64,000 bases of DNA from Nocardia sp. CC227C (lineage in GTDB: Bacteria; Actinomycetota; Actinomycetes; Mycobacteriales; Mycobacteriaceae). The DNA lies in assembly GCF_030767025.1 (NCBI RefSeq), contig NZ_JASITE010000002.1, positions 186,001 through 250,000 on the forward strand, given 5' to 3'. Below the pieces are notes generated by a model. That model was not told the origin of the DNA. It saw nothing but the letters and a program-made list of their open reading frames with translations, and made no database searches. The translations under genes were made by a program, and so were the position numbers. Each line of letters starts with the position of its first letter. Within the stretch, counting starts at the first letter, position 1. This document shows positions 7,086-15,052 of the stretch, in pieces.

Positions 7086-8792
7086 ATGAAGGGGGATCGG
7101 GCGGTGAATCAGCGGCGGGACGGCGACGCGTCGGTGGACGGGGAGATGGTTCTGCACGAAGCCGCGTCCGAGGACGTAGAGAACGGCGGGGGCAGGAGTT
7201 CGACGCGGCGGTCTTTTCTGAAGCGGGCGGGCAAGAGCGCGTTGCTCGTGGGGACGGGTGCGGTCGGCGGTCAGATCGTCGCGTCACTCCTGCGGCAGGA
7301 GGCGCCGGGCCGGGTGGAGTTCCCGACCGCGAGCCCGATTCTGATCGATGATGTGACGGTCGTCGATCCCCAGGACGGAGTTCGTTCCGCGAGGATGTCG
7401 ATCCTGGTCGGCGACGGCCGGATCAGGTCAGTGGCGCCGGCGGGAACGATCCCGGTCGAGAATGGCGTGCGTGTGGTCGTTGGGACGGGCCGGTTCGCGG
7501 TACCGGGCTTCAACGACATGCACACCCATGCGTTGCAGGCTGAGCGCCCGGCGCTGGCGCTGGCGACGATGCTCGCCGAAGGAGTGACGGGGATACGGCA
7601 GATGGAGGGTTCAGCGCAGATGCTGCGCTATCGGGCCGAGCAGCGCCTGCCCCTGACACCGCGGGCGCCGGGGCTGCTGGCCATGCCGGGAGAACTGCTG
7701 TTGCCCTTCAACGCGCTGTCGGCCGACGAGGTCCGCGACGAGATCGCCCGGCAGTGGGACCGGGGCGCCGACTTCATCAAGATGATCATGACGGAGCGGG
7801 ATGTGTTCTTCGCGGCGGTGGAGGCCGCGCACGATCACGGGCTGCGCATCGCCGGACATCTACCGCCGTCGATCAAGATCGACGAGGCGGCCAGCGCTGG
7901 GTTCGACTGCGTCGAGCACCTCGGCACGAGCACGAACATGTGGATCTCCTGTTCCCGAGACGCGGACACTCTGTGGAACGAAAAGGACACCGGACTGCCC
8001 CTGCCCTCTTGGGTGGCCGGGCTGCCCTACGCCGGTGACGTTTTCATCGCGTTGGCGAAGGGGACTCTGACCGGGAACGCGTCCAACACGACGAGTGAGG
8101 AGGATCTCCGTCTACTCGCGCGCGCTTTCGAGACCTTCGACCAGGGCCGTGTGCGGGATCTGGCCGCGATCCTCGTCGACAACGGCATGTGGCAGTGCCC
8201 GACGCTGGTCGGCACCCGTTCGAAGTACCTCGCTGACGACACCGTCTACCGGAACGACCCGTGGTTGAACACCATAACCGCCGAAGCCCGAGGGGAGTAC
8301 TTGTCCACTGTGGACGAGTTCGCGGCACTTCCCGCTGGCACCAGGGAGACCTTCCGTCGCTACTACGAGCGCACCATCGAGACGGTGGGCATCTGGAATC
8401 AGGCGAGGGTGCCCATCCTCGCGGGAACCGACGGCGCCGGCCGCGGCGTGGGGAACTCGATCCAGCTCGAGTTCCGGGAGCTGGCCAGGGCAGGGCTCTC
8501 GCCGCTGGAGGTGTTGCGGTCGGCGACGACCGCCCCGGCACGCTACCTCGGCCGCACCGGCCGGATGGGACGAGTCGCGGCGGGGATGGACGCCGACTTG
8601 GTGCTGCTCGACTCCGACCCGCTCGCGTCCGTGGACAATCTTGCCTCGATCTCGCTCGTCGTGCGCGCCGGGCACCCCTTCACCGCCGACGACCTGGCGA
8701 ACCACATCGACGAGCTGGCAGGCCAGGACATCGACGAGGCCGCGCTCACCGTACCGGCGATGCCCCTCGGTGGCTGCTGTTCCCGGCGGTGA
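7086..8792 (+). CDS. Tat-exported amidohydrolase (imidazolonepropionase-like family)
   Basis: A twin-arginine motif (STRRSFLK) followed by a hydrophobic stretch (SALLVGTGAVGG) indicates export by the Tat pathway. The mature part is a metal-dependent amidohydrolase: PGFNDMHTHAL supplies the HxH pair, GHLPPSIKIDEA and DCVEHLGT the later ligands, and LAGTDGAGRG the catalytic Asp. The C-terminal strand TGRMGRVAAGMDADLVLLD is typical of the family. The substrate cannot be read from sequence; secreted relatives include prolidase-like and lactonase-like enzymes. ATG 7086 has GCGAGG upstream; ATG 7146 would put the RR at 21-22, a more usual Tat distance. It stands alone, divergent from the PATAN-like gene. 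Confidence 0.75.
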   Translation: MKGDRAVNQRRDGDASVDGEMVLHEAASEDVENGGGRSSTRRSFLKRAGKSALLVGTGAVGGQIVASLLRQEAPGRVEFPTASPILIDDVTVVDPQDGVRSARMSILVGDGRIRSVAPAGTIPVENGVRVVVGTGRFAVPGFNDMHTHALQAERPALALATMLAEGVTGIRQMEGSAQMLRYRAEQRLPLTPRAPGLLAMPGELLLPFNALSADEVRDEIARQWDRGADFIKMIMTERDVFFAAVEAAHDHGLRIAGHLPPSIKIDEAASAGFDCVEHLGTSTNMWISCSRDADTLWNEKDTGLPLPSWVAGLPYAGDVFIALAKGTLTGNASNTTSEEDLRLLARAFETFDQGRVRDLAAILVDNGMWQCPTLVGTRSKYLADDTVYRNDPWLNTITAEARGEYLSTVDEFAALPAGTRETFRRYYERTIETVGIWNQARVPILAGTDGAGRGVGNSIQLEFRELARAGLSPLEVLRSATTAPARYLGRTGRMGRVAAGMDADLVLLDSDPLASVDNLASISLVVRAGHPFTADDLANHIDELAGQDIDEAALTVPAMPLGGCCSRR

Positions 8793-9061
8793 CACAGTTC
8801 AGGACATCCAGCGCGCCGCGGAAAGGTCCGCGCGACGAGTACGCCTACCGCCTCGGCCGCAACCCGGCAGCAGAACAGCTGCCCCGCCCCGTGCGTGAAC
8901 GTCGACCGTCGGAACCGACACGGCGGGGGCACGCCGGCAGATCGGTCGGGCGTGACGACGCGCACCGGCGTTAGCTCTCGACCCGAGGACTTGGCGAGTC
9001 CGCTGTACGCCGGGGCGATCCGGCGGACGTGTAGTTCAGCCCCGCTGGCGGCATCCGCTCG

Positions 9062-10570
9062 CTACCTCACGCCGCACAGTGACTCGGTTTGGTGCAGCGT
9101 GCGCACCGGAACGGAAAGCAGTCGGTCCACGTCGGCGGGGCGGCGGGCGGTCGCGCATATCACCCGGTCCGGTCGCACGAGCACCGCGCGGGCTCCGGCT
9201 CCGCGGAGCCATCGGCCCAGCGGACCGTCCGGTTCGATCGGTACGACCGCGAGGTTCGCCGACCGGGCGGCCGCCGAGGGCGGCGGATCCAGGGTGAGTA
9301 GTGCGAACTCGTCGCCGAGCGTGTCGTCGAACCAGGCGGCGGCGCGGGCCGAACGGGGCTGCGGGCACAGCCTGCCGACCAGGCGGGACCCGCGCGAGCG
9401 CACGCCCAGTCGCAGGCGGGGCGAGGCTGGGGTGAGCGCGAGCCGGTCCAGCGCCGGGAGCCGGCACAACCCGCGGACGAGTGGGCGCCGAAACGCGGCG
9501 CCACGTCCGCCACCTCCGGTGAGTGCCCAGCCGACCAGGATCGCTTCGCGGATCAGCCGGATCACGTGTGGTTGCCGTTCGAACTGATAGGTGTCCAGCA
9601 ACCCGTCGTCGGCCGCGCCGCGCAGCACGTGCACGAGCTTCCACGCCAGGTTGTGCGCATCCCGCAAACCCGAACCGAGGCCCTGCCCGATGAATGGCGG
9701 CGTCTGGTGTGCCGCGTCGCCGAGCAGGAAGACCCGGCGCTCACGCCAGCGCTCAGCGACCCGGGCCTGAAAGGTATAGGTGGCAAGGCGAACGACATCG
9801 AGTTCGTCGACCGCGAGTCGCCATGGGGCGAGCAGCGTGGCAAGGCCCGCCGGTGAGGTGAGCTCGGTGATGTCGTCGGTGTCGAGTATCCGGAACTCCC
9901 ACCGGTACCGGTCACCGACCAGGTGCATGAACGTGGCCGCACGCCGTGCGGCGCACACCTGGTGCACACCCTCCCACATCCGCAGCGGCTTTGGTGAGCG
10001 AACGTCCACGACCAGCCACGGCTCGGTGAACCCCAGATCCCGAACACCGACGTCGAGCGCGGCACGCACGGTGCTCTTCGCGCCGTCGCAGCCCAGCACC
10101 GCGGCGGCATGAACCTGGTGGCACCGTCCGTCGTATTCGTAATCCACGTGCGCCCCCGAACCGTGATGGACCACGCCGGTCAGCTCGGCGCGACGGCGGA
10201 TCACTACCTGCGGCGAGCGGTCGGCTGCGTCGCCCAGCAACGCTTCCAGGTCGGGTTGGTCGAACATCGACGCGTCGGGATGCCCGCAGTACCCGACCGT
10301 GTTCTCCCGCCGGAACTCCGCCAGTGTGCCCAAACCGCCGTCGACCAGTCGCAGACCCGGCATGGGCCGGCTGATGCGACCGAACTCGTCGGCGATCCCG
10401 ATCTCCTGCAGGATGCGCACCGCCTCACCGTCGAGATGCACTGCACGCGGCAGCGGATACGGTGCCGGATGCCGCTCCAGCACCAGACACTCGACGCCCC
10501 GGCGAGCCAGCAACAGCGCCGCGGTCAGCCCGACCGGACCGGCCCCGACGATCACCACCGGGCCGGTCAC
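9062..10570 (-). CDS. FAD-dependent aromatic monooxygenase (MhpA-like)
   Basis: This is a group A flavoprotein hydroxylase of 502 residues. The ADP-binding VGAGPVGLTAALLLARRG is at the extreme N-terminus, the second FAD/NADPH fingerprint is GCDGAKSTVRAAL, and the third is FLLGDAAHQTPPFIGQGLGSG. It resembles 3-(3-hydroxyphenyl)propionate or related phenol hydroxylases, which add an ortho hydroxyl to give a catechol. GTG 10570 overlaps the upstream stop (GTGA). It is the last gene of an operon with an extradiol dioxygenase and a fumarylacetoacetate-hydrolase-family gene, so it probably supplies the catechol that the dioxygenase cleaves. The actual aromatic substrate is not readable. Confidence 0.85.
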   Translation of the reverse strand: MTGPVVIVGAGPVGLTAALLLARRGVECLVLERHPAPYPLPRAVHLDGEAVRILQEIGIADEFGRISRPMPGLRLVDGGLGTLAEFRRENTVGYCGHPDASMFDQPDLEALLGDAADRSPQVVIRRRAELTGVVHHGSGAHVDYEYDGRCHQVHAAAVLGCDGAKSTVRAALDVGVRDLGFTEPWLVVDVRSPKPLRMWEGVHQVCAARRAATFMHLVGDRYRWEFRILDTDDITELTSPAGLATLLAPWRLAVDELDVVRLATYTFQARVAERWRERRVFLLGDAAHQTPPFIGQGLGSGLRDAHNLAWKLVHVLRGAADDGLLDTYQFERQPHVIRLIREAILVGWALTGGGGRGAAFRRPLVRGLCRLPALDRLALTPASPRLRLGVRSRGSRLVGRLCPQPRSARAAAWFDDTLGDEFALLTLDPPPSAAARSANLAVVPIEPDGPLGRWLRGAGARAVLVRPDRVICATARRPADVDRLLSVPVRTLHQTESLCGVR

Positions 10571-10977
10571 GGCGCACCCGTCCCGGTGACCATGTTCTCG
10601 GTGACGTTCTCGATGGCGTCGCAACGCGGCGCTGGTTCGAACACCTCGCCGACCGCAGTGAGCGGAACCCGGTCGACCACGACCACGTCCTTCACACCGA
10701 CCGGGTCACCACGCCCGACGCCGAGCCGGGCCAGCACCCCCGCGGTCTGGACCGCCCGGACTCGCAGCTCGGCGAAGCCGAGCGTCACCGGCGGGTGCCA
10801 GGCCGCGGCCGACGGCAACGCGCTGATCGCGGCACGGTCCGGCCATGCCGCGGCAGCCTGGTCGACGAGATGCCGAGTACCGGCGGGCAGACCGCGCTCG
10901 ACCCACGGGACCCGCTCGATCGCGGCCAGGTCCCCGGCATCCTGGAAGCGCGGCCATAGCCGATCGGTGCCGGTCAC
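10567..10977 (-). pseudogene. Acyl-CoA synthetase remnant with a large internal deletion
   Basis: The 136-codon frame begins as the N-terminus of an acyl-CoA/aryl-CoA synthetase (AIERVPWVERGLPAGTRHL, then LVDQAAAAWPDRAAI and VTLGFAELRVRAVQTAGVLA). After GVGRGDPVGV it jumps directly to the extreme C-terminus of the same family (KDVVVVDRVPLTAVGEVFEP, normally GKVFKP). The whole nucleotide- and substrate-binding core of some 450-500 residues is missing, and the catalytic A10 lysine has become Glu. It cannot adenylate anything. The frame is intact and GTGA overlaps are kept at both ends, so it still links the translation of its neighbours. It suggests the ancestral operon activated an aromatic acid to its CoA ester. 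Confidence 0.75.
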
Positions 10978-11927
10978 CGGTGCTCCACCGGGGTGCGCTG
11001 CGAACCGAGGTCGAGAACGCCGTCGTCGGTGGAGATCGACGCGGTCACCAAGTCGCCGTGCTGCAGGTAGGCGTCCTTCTTCGCTTGCGCGCCCAGGAAG
11101 ATCTTCCACTTGACCGCGGCGGGCAGCAGACCGGCGACCAGCTCCACCGGCTTCGGCGGGGCCTGCAACGCCGTGCCGCCAGGGGTTCCGGTGAGAAGCA
11201 GATCGCCGGGGTCGAGTGTCTGGAAGCGGGCGAGCAGGGTCAGCGCCCGAGCCGGGGGCACGATCATGTCGGCGACGGTGCGGTCCTGCCGCAGCACGTG
11301 ATTGACCCACAATCGCAGCCGCAGCCGTTCCAGGTGCGGGAACTCGTGTTCGGCCAGCAACACCAGGCGAGGCCCGACCGGGGTGAACGTCGGGTAGGAC
11401 TTGCCCTCGTAGAACTGGCCTTTGGGCAGCTGCAGGTCGCGGGCGCTGACGTCGTTGGCGATCACCAGTCCAGCCACGTACCGCGGCAGGCTCGACTCGG
11501 TCACGGCCGTGCCGACCGGCAGTCGCTCGCCGATGACCAACCCGAGTTCGACCTCGTAGTCCAGCAGTCGCACGTGTGCCGGGCGTACGATCGTCGCGGT
11601 CGGCCCGGTGATCGAACCGGACGCTTTGCGGAAGAACGTCGGCAGCACGGCGTCCGGGTTGAAGCCCGATTCCATGGCGTGCGAGCGGTAGTTGACCATC
11701 TGCGCCACCACCCGGCACCGCGCGGTGACCGGAGAGCACAGGTCCAGGTCAGCCACCTCGACCGCGTCCGCCGACGCCGCTACGGTGGCGGCGGCCTGGT
11801 CCACCGCGTCGCGGTCAGCCAGCAGCTCCGCGGTGGTCCGTGCGGTCGTGTCCACCTCCACCGCCCGGCCCGTGCCGGGATCCTCGACCCACCACCGGTC
11901 GGCCGTGCGCAGAACCGTCGTCGTCAT
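10974..11927 (-). CDS. Fumarylacetoacetate-hydrolase-family protein
   Basis: The 317-residue product has the FAH C-terminal domain layout: NYRSHAMESG, FFRKASGSITGP, the metal-binding DYEVELGLVIG, AGLVIANDVSARDLQ, then KSYPTFTPVGPRLV and LLLTGTPGGTALQ. Members hydrolyse or isomerise C-C bonds in ring-fission products. It starts at ATG 11927, overlapping the dioxygenase stop (ATGA); an upstream extension of the frame overlaps that gene and is not used. In this operon it should act after meta-cleavage on a 2-hydroxy-6-oxo-dienoate type product. Residues after SYPTF keep the acidic ligands, so activity is expected. Confidence 0.85.
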   Translation of the reverse strand: MTTTVLRTADRWWVEDPGTGRAVEVDTTARTTAELLADRDAVDQAAATVAASADAVEVADLDLCSPVTARCRVVAQMVNYRSHAMESGFNPDAVLPTFFRKASGSITGPTATIVRPAHVRLLDYEVELGLVIGERLPVGTAVTESSLPRYVAGLVIANDVSARDLQLPKGQFYEGKSYPTFTPVGPRLVLLAEHEFPHLERLRLRLWVNHVLRQDRTVADMIVPPARALTLLARFQTLDPGDLLLTGTPGGTALQAPPKPVELVAGLLPAAVKWKIFLGAQAKKDAYLQHGDLVTASISTDDGVLDLGSQRTPVEHR

Positions 11928-13078
11928 CGTGCCATCGCCTTCAACAAGTTCAGCAGCCGGCCGGCGGTGAGTTCGGTGTTCTCGCCGCGCAACGCCTCGA
12001 CCACCGCGCGCAGCCGCGCCGGAGACGGTGTCGCGCCGAGGAAGTCGCGCGTCACCGACGGCCCCCACTGAGCCAGACCGGAGCCCGACATCGGCGCCCA
12101 GCCAGGTTCGAGAGAGGCGTCGAACAGGTCACCGTCGGCGAAGTGCTCGACCATCAGCCGGTCCGGATCCCGCCAGTAGTCGAACAGCTGGCTGCCCTGG
12201 ATGTGCCGGCCGATACCCCACGCCCTGTGGTAACCGCGCTCGGCCAGGTACTCACCCCCCGCGGCCAGCGCGTCCAGGTCGGTCACCTGGTAGGCGGAGT
12301 GCACGTACCCTCGCTCGGGTCCCAGATGCATCGCCAGTGTGTGGTGGTCGGTCGCGACGCTGCCGCGATCGCACCGCAGGAACGCCATTGTCGGGCCGCG
12401 GTCGCGCTGGCCGGGCAGGAACAGGAAGTCACTGACGATCAGGCCCAGGGTTTCCAGGTACCAGTCCAGCGCGGCCAGGAAGCGCGGGGTCTGCAACACG
12501 ACGTGCCCCAGCCGTTGCACCCGTGCCGGCTCGCGCGCCGGGCGCTGACCGGCATTGATCCGCGGCGCCGCCGCCCCCGTGTTGACGGGCAACGGCCGCT
12601 GATCGGGCAGGGTCTGATGAGTCTCCGCACCATGCACGACGCTCACCGAGATGCCGGTCGGGTCGACAACATCCACAATGGACCCTGGGCTGCCGGGCCT
12701 CAACGGACGCACCCCCACCCCCGCGTGCCGGGCAAGACGGTTCAGATCGGATCGGTCGGCCGCCCGGAACACGGACCCGACGAACCGCGAACGTCGACCA
12801 CGGCGGATCACGAGCGCGTCCGTGCCCGCCCACGTTCCCCGCAGCCGCAGCTCATCGGGCGTGCGAGACGCCACCGCGAACCCGAAGTCACGGGCGAACG
12901 TCTCCGCCCGGCCCAGATCCGGCTTCTCGAACACCAACCACGCCAGATCGACCACCTTCACCACCGGACCGCGAGCCCGGCCTGGATGCTCGCCCAGCCG
13001 CGCTCCCTGCTCGCTGTGCAGATCACGGTGTGCCGACACGGGCGGTGACCCACCCGGAGCGGGAATGTCGAGAGTCAT
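11924..13078 (-). CDS. Extradiol (VOC-fold) catechol dioxygenase
   Basis: A type I extradiol dioxygenase of 384 residues with two vicinal-oxygen-chelate halves. The C-terminal catalytic half provides the 2-His-1-Glu iron site: RLGHVVLQTP (first His), TDHHTLAMHLGP (second His region) and DRLMVEHFADG (Glu). It would open a catechol ring next to the hydroxyls. A polar N-terminal extension of about 35 residues and a C-terminal helical tail (about 60 residues) lie outside the core fold. It is the first gene of the operon; the ribosome site AAGGGG is seven bases before ATG. The candidate TetR operator lies 29 bases upstream. Confidence 0.85.
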   Translation of the reverse strand: MTLDIPAPGGSPPVSAHRDLHSEQGARLGEHPGRARGPVVKVVDLAWLVFEKPDLGRAETFARDFGFAVASRTPDELRLRGTWAGTDALVIRRGRRSRFVGSVFRAADRSDLNRLARHAGVGVRPLRPGSPGSIVDVVDPTGISVSVVHGAETHQTLPDQRPLPVNTGAAAPRINAGQRPAREPARVQRLGHVVLQTPRFLAALDWYLETLGLIVSDFLFLPGQRDRGPTMAFLRCDRGSVATDHHTLAMHLGPERGYVHSAYQVTDLDALAAGGEYLAERGYHRAWGIGRHIQGSQLFDYWRDPDRLMVEHFADGDLFDASLEPGWAPMSGSGLAQWGPSVTRDFLGATPSPARLRAVVEALRGENTELTAGRLLNLLKAMAR

Positions 13079-13106
13079 GGCCGACCCCTTCAGTAGTCAA
13101 CATGCT

Positions 13107-13132
13107 CGTAACTGATAGAATCATCACTTATG
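13107..13132. promoter_or_regulatory. Inverted repeat, candidate operator of the divergent TetR regulator
   Basis: CGTAACTGAT and ATCACTTATG form 10-base arms (8 of 10 positions symmetric) around AGAATC. It sits in the 122-base gap between the dioxygenase operon and the tetR gene, in a stretch more AT-rich than its surroundings. The position fits repression of the catabolic operon and of tetR itself. Confidence 0.55.
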
Positions 13133-13200
13133 TGCGAACGATCGTCAAGACGCTACTGAGGATTTCATCGGTCCTGTCATTGGCGCGTAGGCTGCCGGAC

Positions 13201-13848
13201 ATGGCCGCACCTCGTGTCGGCGCGGGGACCCGTCTCGAGCGCCGCAAGGCACAGACCCGCCGCAAACTCCTCGACGCGGCCCGCGCGATGCTTGCCGAGG
13301 GCACCGCCCACCAGGCGAGCATCCAGAACATCACCGACGCCGCCGACGTCGGCTTCGGGTCCTTCTACAACCACTTCGCCACCAAGACGGAACTGTTCGA
13401 GGCGGCGGTCGACGATGTCCTTGAAGAGATGGGCGAGCTGCTGGACCGACTCGGTCGCGCCCAGCCGGACCCGGCAGCCAGGTTCGCCCAATCCGTCCGG
13501 CTGACCGGGCGCCTCGCTCGCCGGCGACCCCAGGTCGCGCAGATCATGGTGCGTCACGGAGTGTCCTACCTGGACTCCGACCGAGGCCTGGCGCCACGCG
13601 CGCTCCGCGACATCACCGCCGCCGTCGCGGCGGGACGCTTCACCACCCCGAACCCGAAACTCGCACTCGCCGCGACCGCCGGTTCACTACTGGGAGCGCT
13701 GCACCTGTCCTGCACCGACCCGAACATGGACGACGACACCCTCTACGACCAACTCGCCGAACAACTACTGCGCATGCTCGGCCTCCCCCCTGCCGAGGCA
13801 CACCGGCTGGCTACCGCACCACTGCCCGACATCAGCGAGCACGACTAA
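13201..13848 (+). CDS. TetR-family regulator of the aromatic operon
   Basis: The 215-residue protein has the TetR DNA-binding domain at about 10-65: RLERRKAQTRRKLLDAARAM, ASIQNITDAADVGFGSFYNH and FATKTELFEAAVDDVL. The rest is a helical ligand-binding domain (SLLGALHLSCTDPNMDDDTL near the end). ATG 13201 places the helix-turn-helix at the normal distance; the frame is open upstream to 13030 but lacks similarity there. It is transcribed away from the dioxygenase-FAH-monooxygenase operon across a dyad-containing gap, the usual layout of a local repressor induced by pathway substrate or product. Confidence 0.85.
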   Translation: MAAPRVGAGTRLERRKAQTRRKLLDAARAMLAEGTAHQASIQNITDAADVGFGSFYNHFATKTELFEAAVDDVLEEMGELLDRLGRAQPDPAARFAQSVRLTGRLARRRPQVAQIMVRHGVSYLDSDRGLAPRALRDITAAVAAGRFTTPNPKLALAATAGSLLGALHLSCTDPNMDDDTLYDQLAEQLLRMLGLPPAEAHRLATAPLPDISEHD

Positions 13849-14175
13849 CCAGTCACCACGGCCTGTGAGACCTCGGCCCGGCTGGGTTCCTCGAGGCACG
13901 CGCCGAAGCCTTCGACCGGCTCAGTGTGCCGCGTCGGGTCGGTCACGGCCGTGATTCGCCACCGTCTCCCGGGGCGCTCAGCGACAACCGATCGGCGATG
14001 TCATCGGCGGTGCGTCCCGCAGCCGGGCGAGCAGCCCAGTGCCGCCCCATCGCGCACGATCGGCGACGACAGCGGCGAACTCTCGCAACCAGTGCGGCGG
14101 TGGCGCTGTCAAGGCTGGTCGGATGTCGAACACCAACTCGTCGTCCCTGCCCGATTCCGACCGGCGACGCGGTGG
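13849..14175. other. 327-base region with no recognised gene
   Basis: It lies between the convergent tetR and membrane-protein genes. Long plus-strand frames cross it but continue as shadows of the next gene. No repeat, RNA or terminator is evident to me. Confidence 0.4.
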
Positions 14176-14973
14176 TCAGGGCCGGGCCGCGGGCGCCGTT
14201 CGCATCCGCTCGGCGACCGTGCGGAACAGCGTGAAGTTTCCGATCACGTCGGCGGGCAGCGATTCCAGCGGCAGCGATTCCCCACGAATGCGCACCGATA
14301 CCCAGCCCTTGTGCACCACGATGCCGCTGATCCGGGCCCACGACACCGCACGGTGCCCCACGCCGATCTCGGTGGACGTCATCCAGAAGGGCGCGAAGTC
14401 GAGCCGGCCGCCCGACTCCAGGGTGGCCAGCGCCCGGGGCAGCTGCGCGGCGGTGACGGCGCGGTCGATCTCCGGGCCCCACTCCTCGCACCGATCGATG
14501 GTGTGCCGCAGCACGATCGGATCGCCTCCGATGTCGGTCACCGTGTACGGATGCACGGCCCGGTCGGGTGCGTGGTGGTCGGCGTCCTCGGTCACGGTCC
14601 GCCGCACCGTGGCGCTGTCGTATCGGATGGTCCGTGCGCGGCCGCCGACGACGGCCACGCAGCCGCCGTCGTACAGCTCCAGCCGGGTATCGCGGTCGCG
14701 TCCGTTCAGGTAGGCCAGCCGCGTCCACTCGCACAGCAGGCGCACGCCGAGGATGAGCGCGCCCGCGAGACCGGGGATGACCAGGACCGCCGCACCGGTG
14801 GCCGTGCCGATCGCCGCTACCATCGCGCAGAGCAGCAGGCCGATGACCTCGAGCGCGTGCCGCCGGGAGGGCGGCCGCACGGCGACGTAGGTGCGCCGGT
14901 GCGCGCCGAGTCCCGCACCGGTGTCGCCCCGGACGATGGCGGTGCGGAGGTCGAGATCCTTGACTACGTCCAT
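14176..14973 (-). CDS. Membrane-anchored protein of unknown function (DUF6585-like)
   Basis: The 265-residue product has two close hydrophobic segments at about 43-80 (VIGLLLCAMVAAIGTA and AAVLVIPGLAGALILGV), forming a hairpin anchor. A soluble, strand-rich C-terminal domain follows (RLELYDGGCVAVVGG, ISGIVVHKGWVSVRIRG). This resembles PH-like/DUF6585 proteins of actinobacteria that display a sensor-like domain on the membrane, but the match is by general pattern only. It is monocistronic as far as visible. Function unknown. Confidence 0.55.
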   Translation of the reverse strand: MDVVKDLDLRTAIVRGDTGAGLGAHRRTYVAVRPPSRRHALEVIGLLLCAMVAAIGTATGAAVLVIPGLAGALILGVRLLCEWTRLAYLNGRDRDTRLELYDGGCVAVVGGRARTIRYDSATVRRTVTEDADHHAPDRAVHPYTVTDIGGDPIVLRHTIDRCEEWGPEIDRAVTAAQLPRALATLESGGRLDFAPFWMTSTEIGVGHRAVSWARISGIVVHKGWVSVRIRGESLPLESLPADVIGNFTLFRTVAERMRTAPAARP

Positions 14974-15052
14974 TCCCGATCAGGTGCCCACCCGCGAGGC
15001 GGCCCAAACCACCCGTGACGACATCGAGGCGTCGACTTTCGCGCGGTCCCGG

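Noticed and set aside
8895..9587. 230-codon plus-strand frame near the monooxygenase gene
   Set aside because: Largely antisense of the monooxygenase; Arg/Ser-rich with no family likeness. The 269 bases before it contain no supported gene.
10567..11739. A 390-codon frame read as one gene over the ligase relic and the FAH gene
   Set aside because: Only the last ~136 codons resemble a protein family; the rest is the shadow of the FAH gene.
13924..15018. Long plus-strand frame across the 13849-14175 gap
   Set aside because: Mostly antisense to the membrane-protein gene; composition is typical of GC-rich shadows, with no motif or ribosome site.
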